56,967 nucleotides of DNA from Planctomycetia bacterium. GTDB lineage: Bacteria; Planctomycetota; UBA8108; UBA1146. The notes under the pieces are model-generated. The model saw nothing but the letters and a program-made list of their open reading frames with translations, was not told the DNA's origin and made no database searches. Every line of letters starts with the position of its first letter. Positions within the stretch are counted from its first letter, which is position 1. The stretch covers positions 1-56,967 of the forward strand of contig JAAXJX010000047.1 of NCBI GenBank assembly GCA_012269595.1. Reading direction: 5' to 3'. Both the position numbers and the translations under genes were made by a program. Of this stretch, positions 8,096 to 16,097 are shown one piece after another.

Positions 8096-8889
8096 TCCAA
8101 CTCCACACGCTCGGCGGCATCCGAAAACTGTCCATGTTCAAGGAAGTGCAGGATCTCCTGATGGGCCTGATCACGCCAGAAGACAAAGGTGTGGGTTCCC
8201 GGCAATGAGATGTGATCTTTCGATCCCTTCAGCGCGGTGCACGGAATGGGAACCAGTTGGTCACTTCGTGCCGCAATCACTCCTGTTTCAGTTCCGGGTT
8301 CGACGCCCTGAAGGGGACCGCCTGTATTGGCGCTCAGTTCTTTCAGGGGAAGGATGAAGCGACCAAACATCCCCTCGAACTTTTCCGCGACCGGCGAGCC
8401 CAGATTGGGTGGGGCGATCTGAACGACACGATCGATTCCGGGAATGGCAGGAGTGGTGGCAATCACACTGATCACCGCGCCGAGGCTGTGTCCCACCAGA
8501 CGGATCGGTGTTTGCGAATCTTCTGCAACGATCTCTAGCAGATATTCCCTCAGGGCCTTGGCGTGCTCCTGCACTTTGTCCTGAGTCGTGGGATAACGGT
8601 ATTCGATCACCTCGTAACCTGCCTGGGTCAAAGGCTTGCGCAGGGGCCGCATGGCCCTCTGGGTTCTGAACAGTCCGTGAACGACCACGACTCGAGTTTT
8701 CATCGCCGGAGCCTCTTTCTGAACGGGTTCCGCTTCCCAAAGATAGTTTTTAACCGAAGAGCACCCGCTGAGCGAAAGGAGAGAAAGTATCAGAATCAGC
8801 AGGGGAGGGCAGAACGGTGGGTGGACCTGATGAGATTGAAACTCACGACCTCTGCTTTGCGAAACGTTCAAGAGTGATCCAATCCCCAT
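8083..8889 (-). CDS. Alpha/beta hydrolase lipoprotein with unusual N-terminus
   Basis: The body is an alpha/beta hydrolase: the oxyanion region VVVHGLFRT, the nucleophile elbow GHSLGA, an aspartate in ARSDQLVP and a C-terminal His in PGTHTF. This is the lipase/PGAP1-like pattern. A hydrophobic stretch ending LSLSGC gives a lipobox, so the mature protein should be a lipoprotein. The oddity is the start. No ATG, GTG or TTG lies just before the signal helix. The nearest in-frame starts are TTG 8871 and ATG 8889, both inside the tRNA-associated islet. About 17 residues (SQSRGREF to HPPF) are read from a decayed tRNA-Ala remnant. The 5' boundary is therefore uncertain. Confidence 0.75.
   Translation of the reverse strand: MGIGSLLNVSQSRGREFQSHQVHPPFCPPLLILILSLLSLSGCSSVKNYLWEAEPVQKEAPAMKTRVVVVHGLFRTQRAMRPLRKPLTQAGYEVIEYRYPTTQDKVQEHAKALREYLLEIVAEDSQTPIRLVGHSLGAVISVIATTPAIPGIDRVVQIAPPNLGSPVAEKFEGMFGRFILPLKELSANTGGPLQGVEPGTETGVIAARSDQLVPIPCTALKGSKDHISLPGTHTFVFWRDQAHQEILHFLEHGQFSDAAERVELDQES
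8805..8863. repeat. Left direct repeat: decayed copy of tRNA-Ala 3' half
   Basis: This 59-bp segment matches 9887-9945 at 54 of 59 positions, without gaps. It corresponds to tRNA-Ala nucleotides 32-76 (anticodon loop to CCA) plus 14 bp downstream. Mismatches are at 8812, 8819, 8838, 8839 and 8856. Two of them break the TTCGAAT T-loop, so this copy cannot be a working tRNA. It looks like the distal attachment-site copy left by integration at the tRNA. Confidence 0.85.
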
Positions 8890-9886
8890 TTGCTACTACG
8901 TCTAATTTAAGCAGAAAAATGACGATGTACACCTGCTCTCAATTGCATGAAGCAATTTTGTCGAGCTGGTAGGAGACTTGAGTGATGACTTAAGTCGAGT
9001 ACAGTAACATATAGAGCCTGCTGCATAATCGAGCCTGCCAGAAGGGGACCTATGAAGGGGACCATCGAAGATTCTTATGACTCAACTGGGGCGGGGCGAA
9101 TTGTTGGCGAAGACGGTTTACGCTACGACTTCGAAAAATCAGACTGCTTGGGGTCATTCGAATTAAAATCGGGTATGAACGTTGAGTTTGAGCCATCTGG
9201 TGCGCGGGCAACATCTGTTCGCCTTACAGACCCCCATGTTTCGACTTCTAACGGCACTGCTCCCGCGTCCTCTGGAGAGATTCAAAGAAGCAACAAGCCG
9301 GGAAGTGAATCCTGGTTATTTGTGATGATTCCTTTTGCAGTCTTTTTCAGGCTTTCCTCATTTTATTTCGAGGAAATTAATCTCACGCTTGAATATTTTT
9401 GGATTGTGTATGTCGTTTTAATTCTTGGGGTTCAGTTTTACATTTTAAATCGAATGATTTTTGCTTGGGGACAAGTTCGCCGGTTTGGGGGGGAGCATTT
9501 GTCTACTGCAGGTATTATCGCCAGAGCGATTATCCCATTTTACCAGATATATGGGATTCCAAGTCTTTATGCGCGCATGACTGATGAGTTAAATGAGATT
9601 CATGGCAGGTTGAAGTCGGGTTTCCCGAAAATTGATAAGGGGTTTGCAGTTGCCGCAGGCCTTCTTCATTTAGCAGGGCATTTGTACACAAATGCTATAA
9701 GCGATGAGTTCTACTTTGAGACCATGGCTGACCCATTCTCTTTTTACGCTTCAGTCATCATGATTGGTATGTTGGCCCAGATAGCTTTCGGACATATGGC
9801 TTTGCAAAGAGCGGTATACCTTGAGCGCATGGAGCCTTTAGTCGCAACCTCGAGTCGTAGTTTATAGTTGCAGATTATAGTCATAC
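8864..9886. mobile_element. Small islet inserted at tRNA-Ala, integrase lost
   Basis: About 1.02 kb lies between the two direct repeats, adjoining the 3' end of tRNA-Ala(CGC). This is the classic position for a tyrosine-recombinase element. The DNA is visibly more AT-rich than its flanks and holds one complete gene (9052-9867) and no integrase. I infer a remnant of an integrated element, or a passenger islet. The left 190 bp hold no gene I can support. The sequence shows the repeat and composition directly; the integration history is inference. Confidence 0.65.
9052..9867 (+). CDS. Cold-shock-like domain fused to multi-TM membrane domain
   Basis: A 271-residue protein carried by the tRNA-Ala islet. 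Residues 1-60 look like a cold-shock/OB fold (MKGTIEDSYDSTGAGRIV, then YDF and LKSGMNVEFEPSG), though the RNP motifs are weak. After a Ser/Thr-rich linker come about five hydrophobic helices, among them FVMIPFAVFF, WIVYVVLILGVQFYIL and PFSFYASVIMIGMLAQIAF. The loop between helices two and three has IIPFYQIYGIPSLYARM. The general plan recalls other cold-shock/membrane fusions such as those with DUF1294, but the membrane part does not look like DUF1294. AAGGGGA precedes the ATG. Codon use is AT-rich, unlike the neighbours, which supports transfer. Confidence 0.7.
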   Translation: MKGTIEDSYDSTGAGRIVGEDGLRYDFEKSDCLGSFELKSGMNVEFEPSGARATSVRLTDPHVSTSNGTAPASSGEIQRSNKPGSESWLFVMIPFAVFFRLSSFYFEEINLTLEYFWIVYVVLILGVQFYILNRMIFAWGQVRRFGGEHLSTAGIIARAIIPFYQIYGIPSLYARMTDELNEIHGRLKSGFPKIDKGFAVAAGLLHLAGHLYTNAISDEFYFETMADPFSFYASVIMIGMLAQIAFGHMALQRAVYLERMEPLVATSSRSL

Positions 9887-9945
9887 GAGGGCAAAACGGT
9901 TGGTGGACCTGATGAGATTCGAACTCACGACCTCTGCATTGCGAA
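9887..9945. repeat. Right direct repeat: intact tRNA-Ala 3' half
   Basis: This is the partner of 8805-8863. It spans the functional tRNA-Ala from the anticodon loop to the encoded CCA, plus the next 14 bp. The two copies are offset by 1082 bp. Confidence 0.85.
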
Positions 9946-9976
9946 CGCAGCGCTCTCCCAACTGAGCTACAGGCCC
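9901..9976 (-). tRNA. tRNA-Ala(CGC)
   Basis: A full cloverleaf can be drawn. The acceptor GGGCCTG pairs with CAGGTCC and contains the G3-U70 pair that identifies alanine tRNAs. The D stem is GCTC/GAGC. The anticodon stem CTGCG/TGCAG encloses loop TTCGCAA, so the anticodon is CGC. The T arm is GTGAG-TTCGAAT-CTCAT. CCA is encoded. Its 3' half is the target of the adjacent islet. Confidence 0.95.
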
Positions 9977-10091
9977 TCATGATTCTTACCGTTCCTTTGT
10001 AGTGCCAGGCGTGGCACTTTCCTGATACTGCTTTGCTTATAGAGAAAAGCGAAACTGTGGGCAAGTCACCGCCCTGGATTCAATCTGAATT

Positions 10092-11111
10092 TCAGGAATC
10101 CTGATCGAGCTTTTTCTCCAGGTCGAGGATCCGGTCGCGCAACTCTGGCAGTTGTTGAAGGATGGCAAAGATCCTGCGCATCTTTCCTGCCTCCGTCGCC
10201 GGGATTCCCATGACCGTTTCATTTTCGAATCCGCCAGAGAGCACTGCCGATTTTGCAGCGACTCGGACTTTCGATCCGATTTCTGCGTGGCCGACCATTC
10301 CGCTTTGGCCACCGAACTCACATTGATCTCCGATGGTGGCTGATCCTGCGATGCCGACCTGGGCGGCCAGGAAACTGTGTGCACCGATGGAAACGTTGTG
10401 GGCAACATGGACAAGGTTGTCGATCTTGGTGCCTTCACCGATGACCGTGTTGCCGAGAACTCCTTTGTCGATGGTGCTGAGGCAACCGATTTCGACCCGG
10501 TCACCCAAGACGACGCCTCCCCGGTGGGGAACACGCAGGGCTCCTGTTTCAGTGGGGACAAATCCGAATCCATCTCCACCGATCACCGCTCCCGGATGAA
10601 CGATGCAATCGGAGCCGATGGTGGTATCGGGCATGATGGTGACACGGGCGTGAATCCGTGTGCCCGATCCGATGCGTGTGGGGCCATGGATCACTGCGCC
10701 CGGATCGACGACGACACCAGATTCGATTTCAACGCCGTTGTCGATGAAGCAGCCGGGCCCCACATGGCAGTCGTCCGCAAGATTTGCACCATCCATGACG
10801 ACGGCATTCGGGTGGACGCCTTGAAAGGCAGGGGCTGGCTCCGGGTGCAACAGGCCAATCGCCAGTGCGAAGGCTTTACCCGGCTCGGGGTGACGCCAGA
10901 TGCCTTTCGCTTCATGATTTTGCGGGAGTTCCTGATCGTTGGACAAAAGCAGTACCGCGGCCTTGAGATGAAGTTGGGTGTAGCGGGCGTCTCCGACCCA
11001 CGCCAGATCACCTTTTTCTGCGTGTTCAGGTTCTGCGACTGCGAAAATTTCCACAGAAGAATCCCCTTCAAACTCGCCACCCAGTTTCTGGACCAGATCA
11101 GAAATCTTCAT
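10092..11111 (-). CDS. lpxD: UDP-3-O-acylglucosamine N-acyltransferase (LpxD)
   Basis: A 339-residue protein. LpxD adds the N-linked 3-hydroxyacyl chain to UDP-3-O-acyl-glucosamine, the third step of lipid A synthesis, in the cytoplasm. The N-terminal uridine-binding domain (1-100) is followed by left-handed beta-helix hexapeptide repeats (I-G-x-x-x-x) and a C-terminal helix. The catalytic histidine lies in HVAHNVSIG. Length is normal. Its ATG overlaps the stop of the DUF1573 gene as ATGA, so translation is coupled. The other lipid A genes in the window are about 10 kb away on the plus strand. Confidence 0.95.
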   Translation of the reverse strand: MKISDLVQKLGGEFEGDSSVEIFAVAEPEHAEKGDLAWVGDARYTQLHLKAAVLLLSNDQELPQNHEAKGIWRHPEPGKAFALAIGLLHPEPAPAFQGVHPNAVVMDGANLADDCHVGPGCFIDNGVEIESGVVVDPGAVIHGPTRIGSGTRIHARVTIMPDTTIGSDCIVHPGAVIGGDGFGFVPTETGALRVPHRGGVVLGDRVEIGCLSTIDKGVLGNTVIGEGTKIDNLVHVAHNVSIGAHSFLAAQVGIAGSATIGDQCEFGGQSGMVGHAEIGSKVRVAAKSAVLSGGFENETVMGIPATEAGKMRRIFAILQQLPELRDRILDLEKKLDQDS

Positions 11112-12175
11112 CTTGGCGTGGCCTTTCGAGGAATTTGGGTGACACCCAGAAGATCGACGCGGACCGTCGGTTCCTCTTCCAAATTGGTCGTAAGTACGAC
11201 CTTGCCATAAAAGCCCTTGTTGACCCTGGGAATCGGATCAACAGGCGTGGCGGTGACTTTCACGGAACCATCCTTGAGGGTTTCCTGTGAGAGAGTCACA
11301 TCGAAACCGTCCACGGGTCGCAACCACTCTACCTGCATTTCCAGAATCTTCAGGGGTTTGCCATCGGCTCGCCGGAGTATCAGGGTTTCAGGGGAGGGGG
11401 ATACATCACGAATCTGTTTCAGGTTCCAGGAGTGGGGTTCATGGATCAGGGAACCGAATGCGCGTCCGCGCACCGGAAGCTTGAAAGGCAAACCGTTGCA
11501 AAGCCCGGTGACCATGGTGCTGAAACGCCCTGCGGGCCAGGTGGACAGCGAGCGTACCTCCAGGGTGGCCACTCCCGGTTTCTCCGAAGGAATGATTTCA
11601 AATTCGATTCTTGGGTCTTCCGATTTCAGATCGGTCAATACCGGTGTCTTTTTGGTGTTGGTGAAATCGATCCGGGTTATTGATTCCGGCAAGGTACTGA
11701 CCGGACTTGTGGTCAAGACCGCTTCCATGGAAGACGTTTTGACTCCCGGATGGAAAAGAGCGTTGACAGGAAAGGTTGCAAGAACCCTGCGATTGCCGTC
11801 GACGAGATCGATTCTCTTGGAAAAGACACCCCAACCGCGTCCCAGAGTCAGCTGGAAACCAATCTCCTGGATGGCCCCTGCCTCGAGGTTCAGCCGGGAA
11901 GGCCCCTTTAATTTCATGCAGCCACAGGAGGGGCGGATCGTGAAGGTTTGTGGGGCACCAGTATTGTTCGCCACCGTGAAGGAGAGGTTTGGGTACTTTC
12001 CACCATGGCCGACGGCCCCGAGGTCAAGGCGTGCGGGCTGAAGATTGAAACCGGACGTGATTTCCCCTGCGGTCAGGGACAGGTTTCCAGCCAGAAGCAT
12101 TCCACTGATAAGGAAAAGGAGGAAGAACCCTGACAGCACGATGCTCTGGTTGCGGTGATTGGGTGGGGTGAACAT
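11108..12175 (-). CDS. DUF1573-type secreted protein
   Basis: A 355-residue protein with a signal sequence (SGFFLLFLISGMLLAG) and an immunoglobulin-like beta domain at about 45-140. That domain carries RPSCGCMKLKG, the hallmark SCGC motif of DUF1573. A second beta-rich half follows and ends with YGKVVLTTN, which again resembles this family. Such proteins are common and multiplied in Planctomycetota and Bacteroidetes, are predicted to be periplasmic or surface-exposed, and have no agreed function. The paired cysteines may be redox-active or bind metal. It is the first gene of an operon with lpxD, so an envelope role is likely. Confidence 0.8.
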   Translation of the reverse strand: MFTPPNHRNQSIVLSGFFLLFLISGMLLAGNLSLTAGEITSGFNLQPARLDLGAVGHGGKYPNLSFTVANNTGAPQTFTIRPSCGCMKLKGPSRLNLEAGAIQEIGFQLTLGRGWGVFSKRIDLVDGNRRVLATFPVNALFHPGVKTSSMEAVLTTSPVSTLPESITRIDFTNTKKTPVLTDLKSEDPRIEFEIIPSEKPGVATLEVRSLSTWPAGRFSTMVTGLCNGLPFKLPVRGRAFGSLIHEPHSWNLKQIRDVSPSPETLILRRADGKPLKILEMQVEWLRPVDGFDVTLSQETLKDGSVKVTATPVDPIPRVNKGFYGKVVLTTNLEEEPTVRVDLLGVTQIPRKATPR

Positions 12176-12291
12176 TCACGGACTCCATTCCTGCCTGCGC
12201 ATGATAACGGATTTTGTTCTCACAGTCGGTCTCTTCTGGCGACAGTTCAAAGGGGACATTAGATTAAGCATTCTCAGGAAAGGGAGCCGGT

Positions 12292-12906
12292 ATGAATCAG
12301 GACGTAGAGCAGGTCTGGGGGATTCCCAGAAGTGTCATGGAGGCTGAAATTGGCAATTTTCAGGGATTTCTGCCCGCACAACTGCCCCTCTTTGAATCGT
12401 GCCGGAATCTGGAGCCTCTCGGCAGTTTCCGAGACCGCCCACAGGCGGAGGAAGACGCCCAGTGGAAGCAGATGATCCCCTATGTCTGCATTCTGCACGA
12501 GGGTTCCATGCTGGTGCTTCAGCGCCTCAAGACCCAGGGCGAGAAACGTCTTCACGGAAAGCGATCCGTCGGCGTGGGGGGGCATGTCAATCCTGAGGCA
12601 CCGGGGGACGCACCGCTTCTTTTTCGGGGCTTGCAGAGGGAATTGTCGGAAGAGATCGGCCTGATCCCGGATGCGGCCGATTGCCGATTTCTGGGGTGGA
12701 TCAATGACGACGAAACCGCCGTGGGCCAGGTTCACCTGGGTTTGGCGGTCGCGGTTCAGGTCAAAGATCGTCCGGAAATCGCTGAAACGGATCGGATGAC
12801 CGGGGACTGGATCCCGCTGGCTGACCTTGATCCTTCAGATGATCGTTGGGAGAGCTGGTCCTCTATTCTGCTGGAGCCACTTTTGGCGGGTGAGGTTTCC
12901 GCCTGA
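12292..12906 (+). CDS. Nudix hydrolase
   Basis: A 204-residue Nudix protein. The catalytic helix has RELSEEIGL, matching the REUXEEXGU core that binds Mg2+, and GVGGHVNPE lies upstream. The spacing between the glycines and the RE pair is longer than in the standard Nudix box, as in the subfamily with a GGH motif. A preceding strand has MLVLQRLK. Family knowledge says Nudix enzymes cleave nucleoside diphosphates linked to another group; the substrate here cannot be told. AAGGGAGCC precedes the ATG. It stands alone between divergent DUF1573-lpxD and the tRNA-Gln promoter. Confidence 0.85.
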   Translation: MNQDVEQVWGIPRSVMEAEIGNFQGFLPAQLPLFESCRNLEPLGSFRDRPQAEEDAQWKQMIPYVCILHEGSMLVLQRLKTQGEKRLHGKRSVGVGGHVNPEAPGDAPLLFRGLQRELSEEIGLIPDAADCRFLGWINDDETAVGQVHLGLAVAVQVKDRPEIAETDRMTGDWIPLADLDPSDDRWESWSSILLEPLLAGEVSA

Positions 12907-12975
12907 CTCCAGTCTCTGTCCAGTGGAGACACGTCCATCGCCAGGATTTCTCTCGTGGGAATCTTTCCGCTCCGA

Positions 12976-13005
12976 TTGACGCTCAAGATATGCTTGCGTT
13001 AGAAT
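12976..13005 (+). promoter_or_regulatory. Sigma-70-type promoter for tRNA-Gln (and possibly glmU)
   Basis: TTGACG (12976-12981) and TAGAAT (13000-13005) are separated by 18 bp and lie 59 bp before the tRNA 5' end. A small hairpin (CGGTCC/GGACCG) follows in the leader. This is the clearest housekeeping promoter seen in the window. Confidence 0.65.
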
Positions 13006-13063
13006 CCACTCACGGTGGTTCGGTCCGTCAGGGACCGCAGTCGCCATTCTCGCGATTTTCCGC

Positions 13064-13138
13064 TACCCGGTGGTGTAATTGGCAACACAACTGGTTTTGG
13101 TCCAGTCATTCGAGGTTCGAGTCCTCGCCGGGTAGCCA
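13064..13138 (+). tRNA. tRNA-Gln(TTG)
   Basis: The acceptor TACCCGG pairs with CCGGGTA. The D stem is GTGT/ACAC. The anticodon stem ACTGG/CCAGT holds loop TTTTGGT, giving anticodon TTG. The T arm is CGAGG-TTCGAGT-CCTCG. Discriminator G and encoded CCA follow. It lies 33 bp before glmU and may be on the same transcript. Confidence 0.95.
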
Positions 13139-13171
13139 TTTCTATGCAGCAAACGACGGGATGGCCAGGCC

Positions 13172-14503
13172 ATGGATCAATTCTCCGCCGTCATCCTTGC
13201 TGCGGGTCGCGGAACCCGCATGCGATCTTCCACCCCCAAAGTCCTGCACCCGATCCTGGGCATACCGATGCTGGATCATGTTTCGCGGCAGATTTGTGCG
13301 GCTGGATCCGATGACCTCACAGTAGTTGTGGGTCATGGAGCTGATCAGATTCGCAAGCATCTGAAAGATTCGGATGTCCGTACTGCATTGCAGGATCCCC
13401 AAAGAGGGACGGGACATGCACTTCTGGAAGCTCTGGACCAGGCTGCTCCGCGTCACTCCACTCTGGTCGTCATCAATGGAGACCTTCCCGATCTCGATTC
13501 GGGAATGATTCGCAAGCTGGTGGAGACGCACCGTCAACAGGGACAACCGATGACGATCGTGACCGGAACGGTCAACGAACCGCGGGGCATGGGGCGGGTG
13601 ATTTCCGCGCCTGAATCCGATACGGGAGAGACCTGTGCGGTCAGCCAAATTGTGGAAGAGGCGGACCTCGAACCGGGTTCACCAGAAATTCACCGGGTCA
13701 ATCTCGGCATATACGCTTTCGACCCTTCCAGAATCCTTCCCCTTCTTAGGCCGATGGTCGAAGAGGACCTCTCCGACGAAGATCCCGCCAAAGAAGCCTA
13801 TCTGACTCGGCTGGTGGAGGTGCTCTGCGAAGCCGGAATGGGTGTATGCGGTTGGGACTGCGGTGTTTCCACCAACTTTGCCCAGGTCAATGACCGCCGC
13901 CAGCTGGCCCAGGTTTCCCGCATGATGCAGGAAAAGTGGCAGCAGCACTGGATGGATCAGGGCGTGACCATCGTCGACCCGCTGACCACCTGGATCGAGG
14001 TCGATGTGGAACTGGGTCAAGATACGGTGATCCAGCCGAACACGGTGATCCGCAGTGGGGTGCAAGTGGGAGAACGTTGCGAAATCGGGCCCTTCGCCCA
14101 TCTCCGATCGGGAACGGTCCTCGGTGACGAGGTGATCGTCGGCGATTTTGTCGAGGTCAACAGATCCCGAATGGAGACGGGTTCCAAAGCCAAACATCTT
14201 GCTTATCTTGGTGACACACAGGTGGGCAAAAAAGCCAACATTGGTGCGGGCGCGGTCATCGCCAATTACGACGGCAAGGACAAGCACCCGACGACGATCG
14301 GCGAAGGAGCCTTCATCGGCAGTGGGTCGGTGGTGGTCGCTCCGGGAGAGATCGGGTCGGGAGCAACGGTTGCGGCGGGAGCCCTGGTGCCCCCCGGCAA
14401 ATCGGTCGAACCCGGAACCACGGTCAAGGGCGTGCCTGCAAGACTTCACAAGAAGGCAGAAGAAGACAGAGAAACAATCTGCGAGGATGAGAAAGGGAAC
14501 TGA
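13172..14503 (+). CDS. glmU: Bifunctional UDP-GlcNAc pyrophosphorylase / GlcN-1-P acetyltransferase
   Basis: A 443-residue cytoplasmic enzyme that acetylates glucosamine-1-phosphate and then couples it to UTP to make UDP-GlcNAc, the precursor of peptidoglycan and lipid A. The uridyltransferase domain starts with LAAGRGTRM and PKVLHPILG. The acetyltransferase half is a left-handed beta-helix with SKAKHLAYLGD, NIGAGAVIANYDGKDKH and IGSGSVVVAPGEIG, matching the catalytic His, Asn, Tyr and Lys region. It is followed at once by prs with TGATG stop-start overlap. The downstream lpx genes in the same run use its product. Confidence 0.95.
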   Translation: MDQFSAVILAAGRGTRMRSSTPKVLHPILGIPMLDHVSRQICAAGSDDLTVVVGHGADQIRKHLKDSDVRTALQDPQRGTGHALLEALDQAAPRHSTLVVINGDLPDLDSGMIRKLVETHRQQGQPMTIVTGTVNEPRGMGRVISAPESDTGETCAVSQIVEEADLEPGSPEIHRVNLGIYAFDPSRILPLLRPMVEEDLSDEDPAKEAYLTRLVEVLCEAGMGVCGWDCGVSTNFAQVNDRRQLAQVSRMMQEKWQQHWMDQGVTIVDPLTTWIEVDVELGQDTVIQPNTVIRSGVQVGERCEIGPFAHLRSGTVLGDEVIVGDFVEVNRSRMETGSKAKHLAYLGDTQVGKKANIGAGAVIANYDGKDKHPTTIGEGAFIGSGSVVVAPGEIGSGATVAAGALVPPGKSVEPGTTVKGVPARLHKKAEEDRETICEDEKGN

Positions 14504-15447
14504 TGCTTTCCGACACGATGGTGGTTTTGAACGGAAACTCGAATCACACCCTTGCTGCAGACATCTGCAACGACTTGGGGCTGGAGCCCGGCCGTGCAGA
14601 GGTCACCCGTTTTCCGGATGGTGAAATCTCTGTCTCACTCGGTGAGGACGTTCGCGGAAAGGACGTGTTTATCGTCCAGTCGACGTGCCCACCGGTGAAT
14701 GAAAACCTGATGGAACTGCTGGTGATGATCGACTGCGTCAAGCGTTCTTCCGCTGCGCGGATCACTGCCGTGATTCCCTATTTTGGTTACGCCCGACAAG
14801 ACCGCCGCGAGCAGGGTGCCCGTGTACCGATCACTGCAAAAATGGTGGCCAACCTGATTGTCGCCGCCGGAGCAGATCGTGTGGTGACGATGGATCTCCA
14901 CTGCGAACAGATTCAGGGCTTCTTCGATATCCCGGTGGATCACGTCTATGCGGGGTCGATTATCGTCGATCATTTCCGCAAGAAAGAGATGGACGATCTC
15001 GTCGTCGTCAGCCCGGACGTTGGAGCCATCAAGATGGCCCGCGCCTACAGCCGCGGGTTGGGTGCCCGCCTGGCCACCGTCGACAAAAGGCGAGTCAGTG
15101 GTGAAAAGACCGAAATCGGCTTTATCATCGGTGATGTCGCCGGAATGAACGCGATTTTGGCGGATGACGTCATTGCCACAGGAGGGTCGATCACCGAAGC
15201 GGCCCGTCTGGTCCTCGATAAAGGGGCCAAATCGGTGATTCTGGCGTGTACACACCCCGTATTGTGCGGTCCAGCGGTCGAGAGGCTTCTGGCCTCCCCG
15301 GCCCAGGAGTTTGCCTTTGTGGACACCATTCCGGTAGACGGAAAGATTTCCAGTGATAGGGTATCGGTTCTGTCGTGTGCTCCTGCTTTCGGCAATGCCA
15401 TTCGACAGATCCACAAATCCGCTTCCATCGGCAGGAACAGCCTTTAG
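14503..15447 (+). CDS. prs: Ribose-phosphate pyrophosphokinase
   Basis: A 314-residue PRPP synthase, which makes 5-phosphoribosyl-1-diphosphate from ribose-5-phosphate and ATP. Family motifs are present: FPDGEISV, PYFGYARQDR, the metal-binding DLHCEQIQGFF and VVSPDVGAIKMA. The PRPP loop reads DDVIATGGS at 221-229. Most class I enzymes have Asp at the fifth position of that loop; here it is Ala225. The gene overlaps glmU by 1 nt (TGATG) and has AAAGGGA upstream. Order glmU-prs-rplY-pth is a common bacterial arrangement. Identity is firm; the effect of the loop change on kinetics or regulation is unknown. Confidence 0.93.
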   Translation: MLSDTMVVLNGNSNHTLAADICNDLGLEPGRAEVTRFPDGEISVSLGEDVRGKDVFIVQSTCPPVNENLMELLVMIDCVKRSSAARITAVIPYFGYARQDRREQGARVPITAKMVANLIVAAGADRVVTMDLHCEQIQGFFDIPVDHVYAGSIIVDHFRKKEMDDLVVVSPDVGAIKMARAYSRGLGARLATVDKRRVSGEKTEIGFIIGDVAGMNAILADDVIATGGSITEAARLVLDKGAKSVILACTHPVLCGPAVERLLASPAQEFAFVDTIPVDGKISSDRVSVLSCAPAFGNAIRQIHKSASIGRNSL

Positions 15448-15513
15448 GTCATTTCTGCTGTTGTTGCAGTTTGCCAATTTACCGATGCAGGTGTGACCGA
15501 AAGGTGACCACAG

Positions 15514-16065
15514 ATGGACAAGTTCGTGATGGAGGGGACCTCCCGCGATTCAACCAACTCCCGAGCTGCACGCAGACTTCGTGCAGAGGGAATGATCCCC
15601 GTCAATGTTTACGGCGGCGGCAAGCCAAACAGTTCCGTAGCAGTCGACGCCAAAGCGTTCTACAAGGCGCTGGAAAACCACCACCGCTACTTTGAAATCC
15701 AGTGCGATGGTGCCAGTGAAGCCGGGATTGTCAAAGAGGTTCAGTATGACCTCTACGGCGATTCTGCGATTCACGTCGACCTCGCCCGTGTCAGCGACGA
15801 CAAGCCGATTACTACAACGATGCGCCTTTTGACCGCCGGTATGGCACGAGGCGTCGCAAGTGGTGGAATCCTTGACATGGCTTACCGTCATGTTCCCGTA
15901 CGTGGCAAGATCGGTGACCTCAAGGCTTCCATGACCATCAACATTGAGAGCTTGGGTACCAACCAGTCGATTCGTGCCCGTGATCTCCAGATGCCCGAAG
16001 GTGTGGAATGTCTGTTGAGTGACGGTACGCCGGTCATCATCTGTCACGGACGTCGCGGCGGTTAA
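15514..16065 (+). CDS. rplY: 50S ribosomal protein bL25 (Ctc/long form)
   Basis: A 183-residue protein of the L25/TL5/Ctc family, which binds 5S rRNA on the large subunit. The N-terminal L25 domain has the typical STNSRAARRLRAEGMIPVN start and VKEVQYDLYGDSAIHVDL. The C-terminal TL5-like beta domain (about 95-183) includes GILDMAYRHVPVRG. The length fits the two-domain form and not the short E. coli form. The gene sits between prs and pth, the normal place for ctc. AAAGGTGACC lies upstream of the ATG. Confidence 0.92.
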   Translation: MDKFVMEGTSRDSTNSRAARRLRAEGMIPVNVYGGGKPNSSVAVDAKAFYKALENHHRYFEIQCDGASEAGIVKEVQYDLYGDSAIHVDLARVSDDKPITTTMRLLTAGMARGVASGGILDMAYRHVPVRGKIGDLKASMTINIESLGTNQSIRARDLQMPEGVECLLSDGTPVIICHGRRGG

Positions 16066-16097
16066 TTCAACGCCCTTACGTTTGAGAGACCATAAAA

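Noticed and set aside
8864-9886. Insertion sequence or integron
   Set aside because: No transposase, no terminal inverted repeats and no attC-like site seen; the tRNA-derived direct repeat explains the borders better.
9744-10064. 106-codon open frame across tRNA-Ala on the minus strand
   Set aside because: It simply reads through the tRNA sequence; the tRNA is clear and the peptide has no protein-like features.
12500-12560. Broken Nudix hydrolase, because the standard Nudix box Glu is missing
   Set aside because: A subfamily with GGH and a longer spacer keeps REUXEEXGU, as here; nothing suggests decay.
13990-15477. Long antisense open frames opposite glmU, prs and rplY
   Set aside because: They are mirror frames of well-identified genes with strong family motifs on the plus strand.
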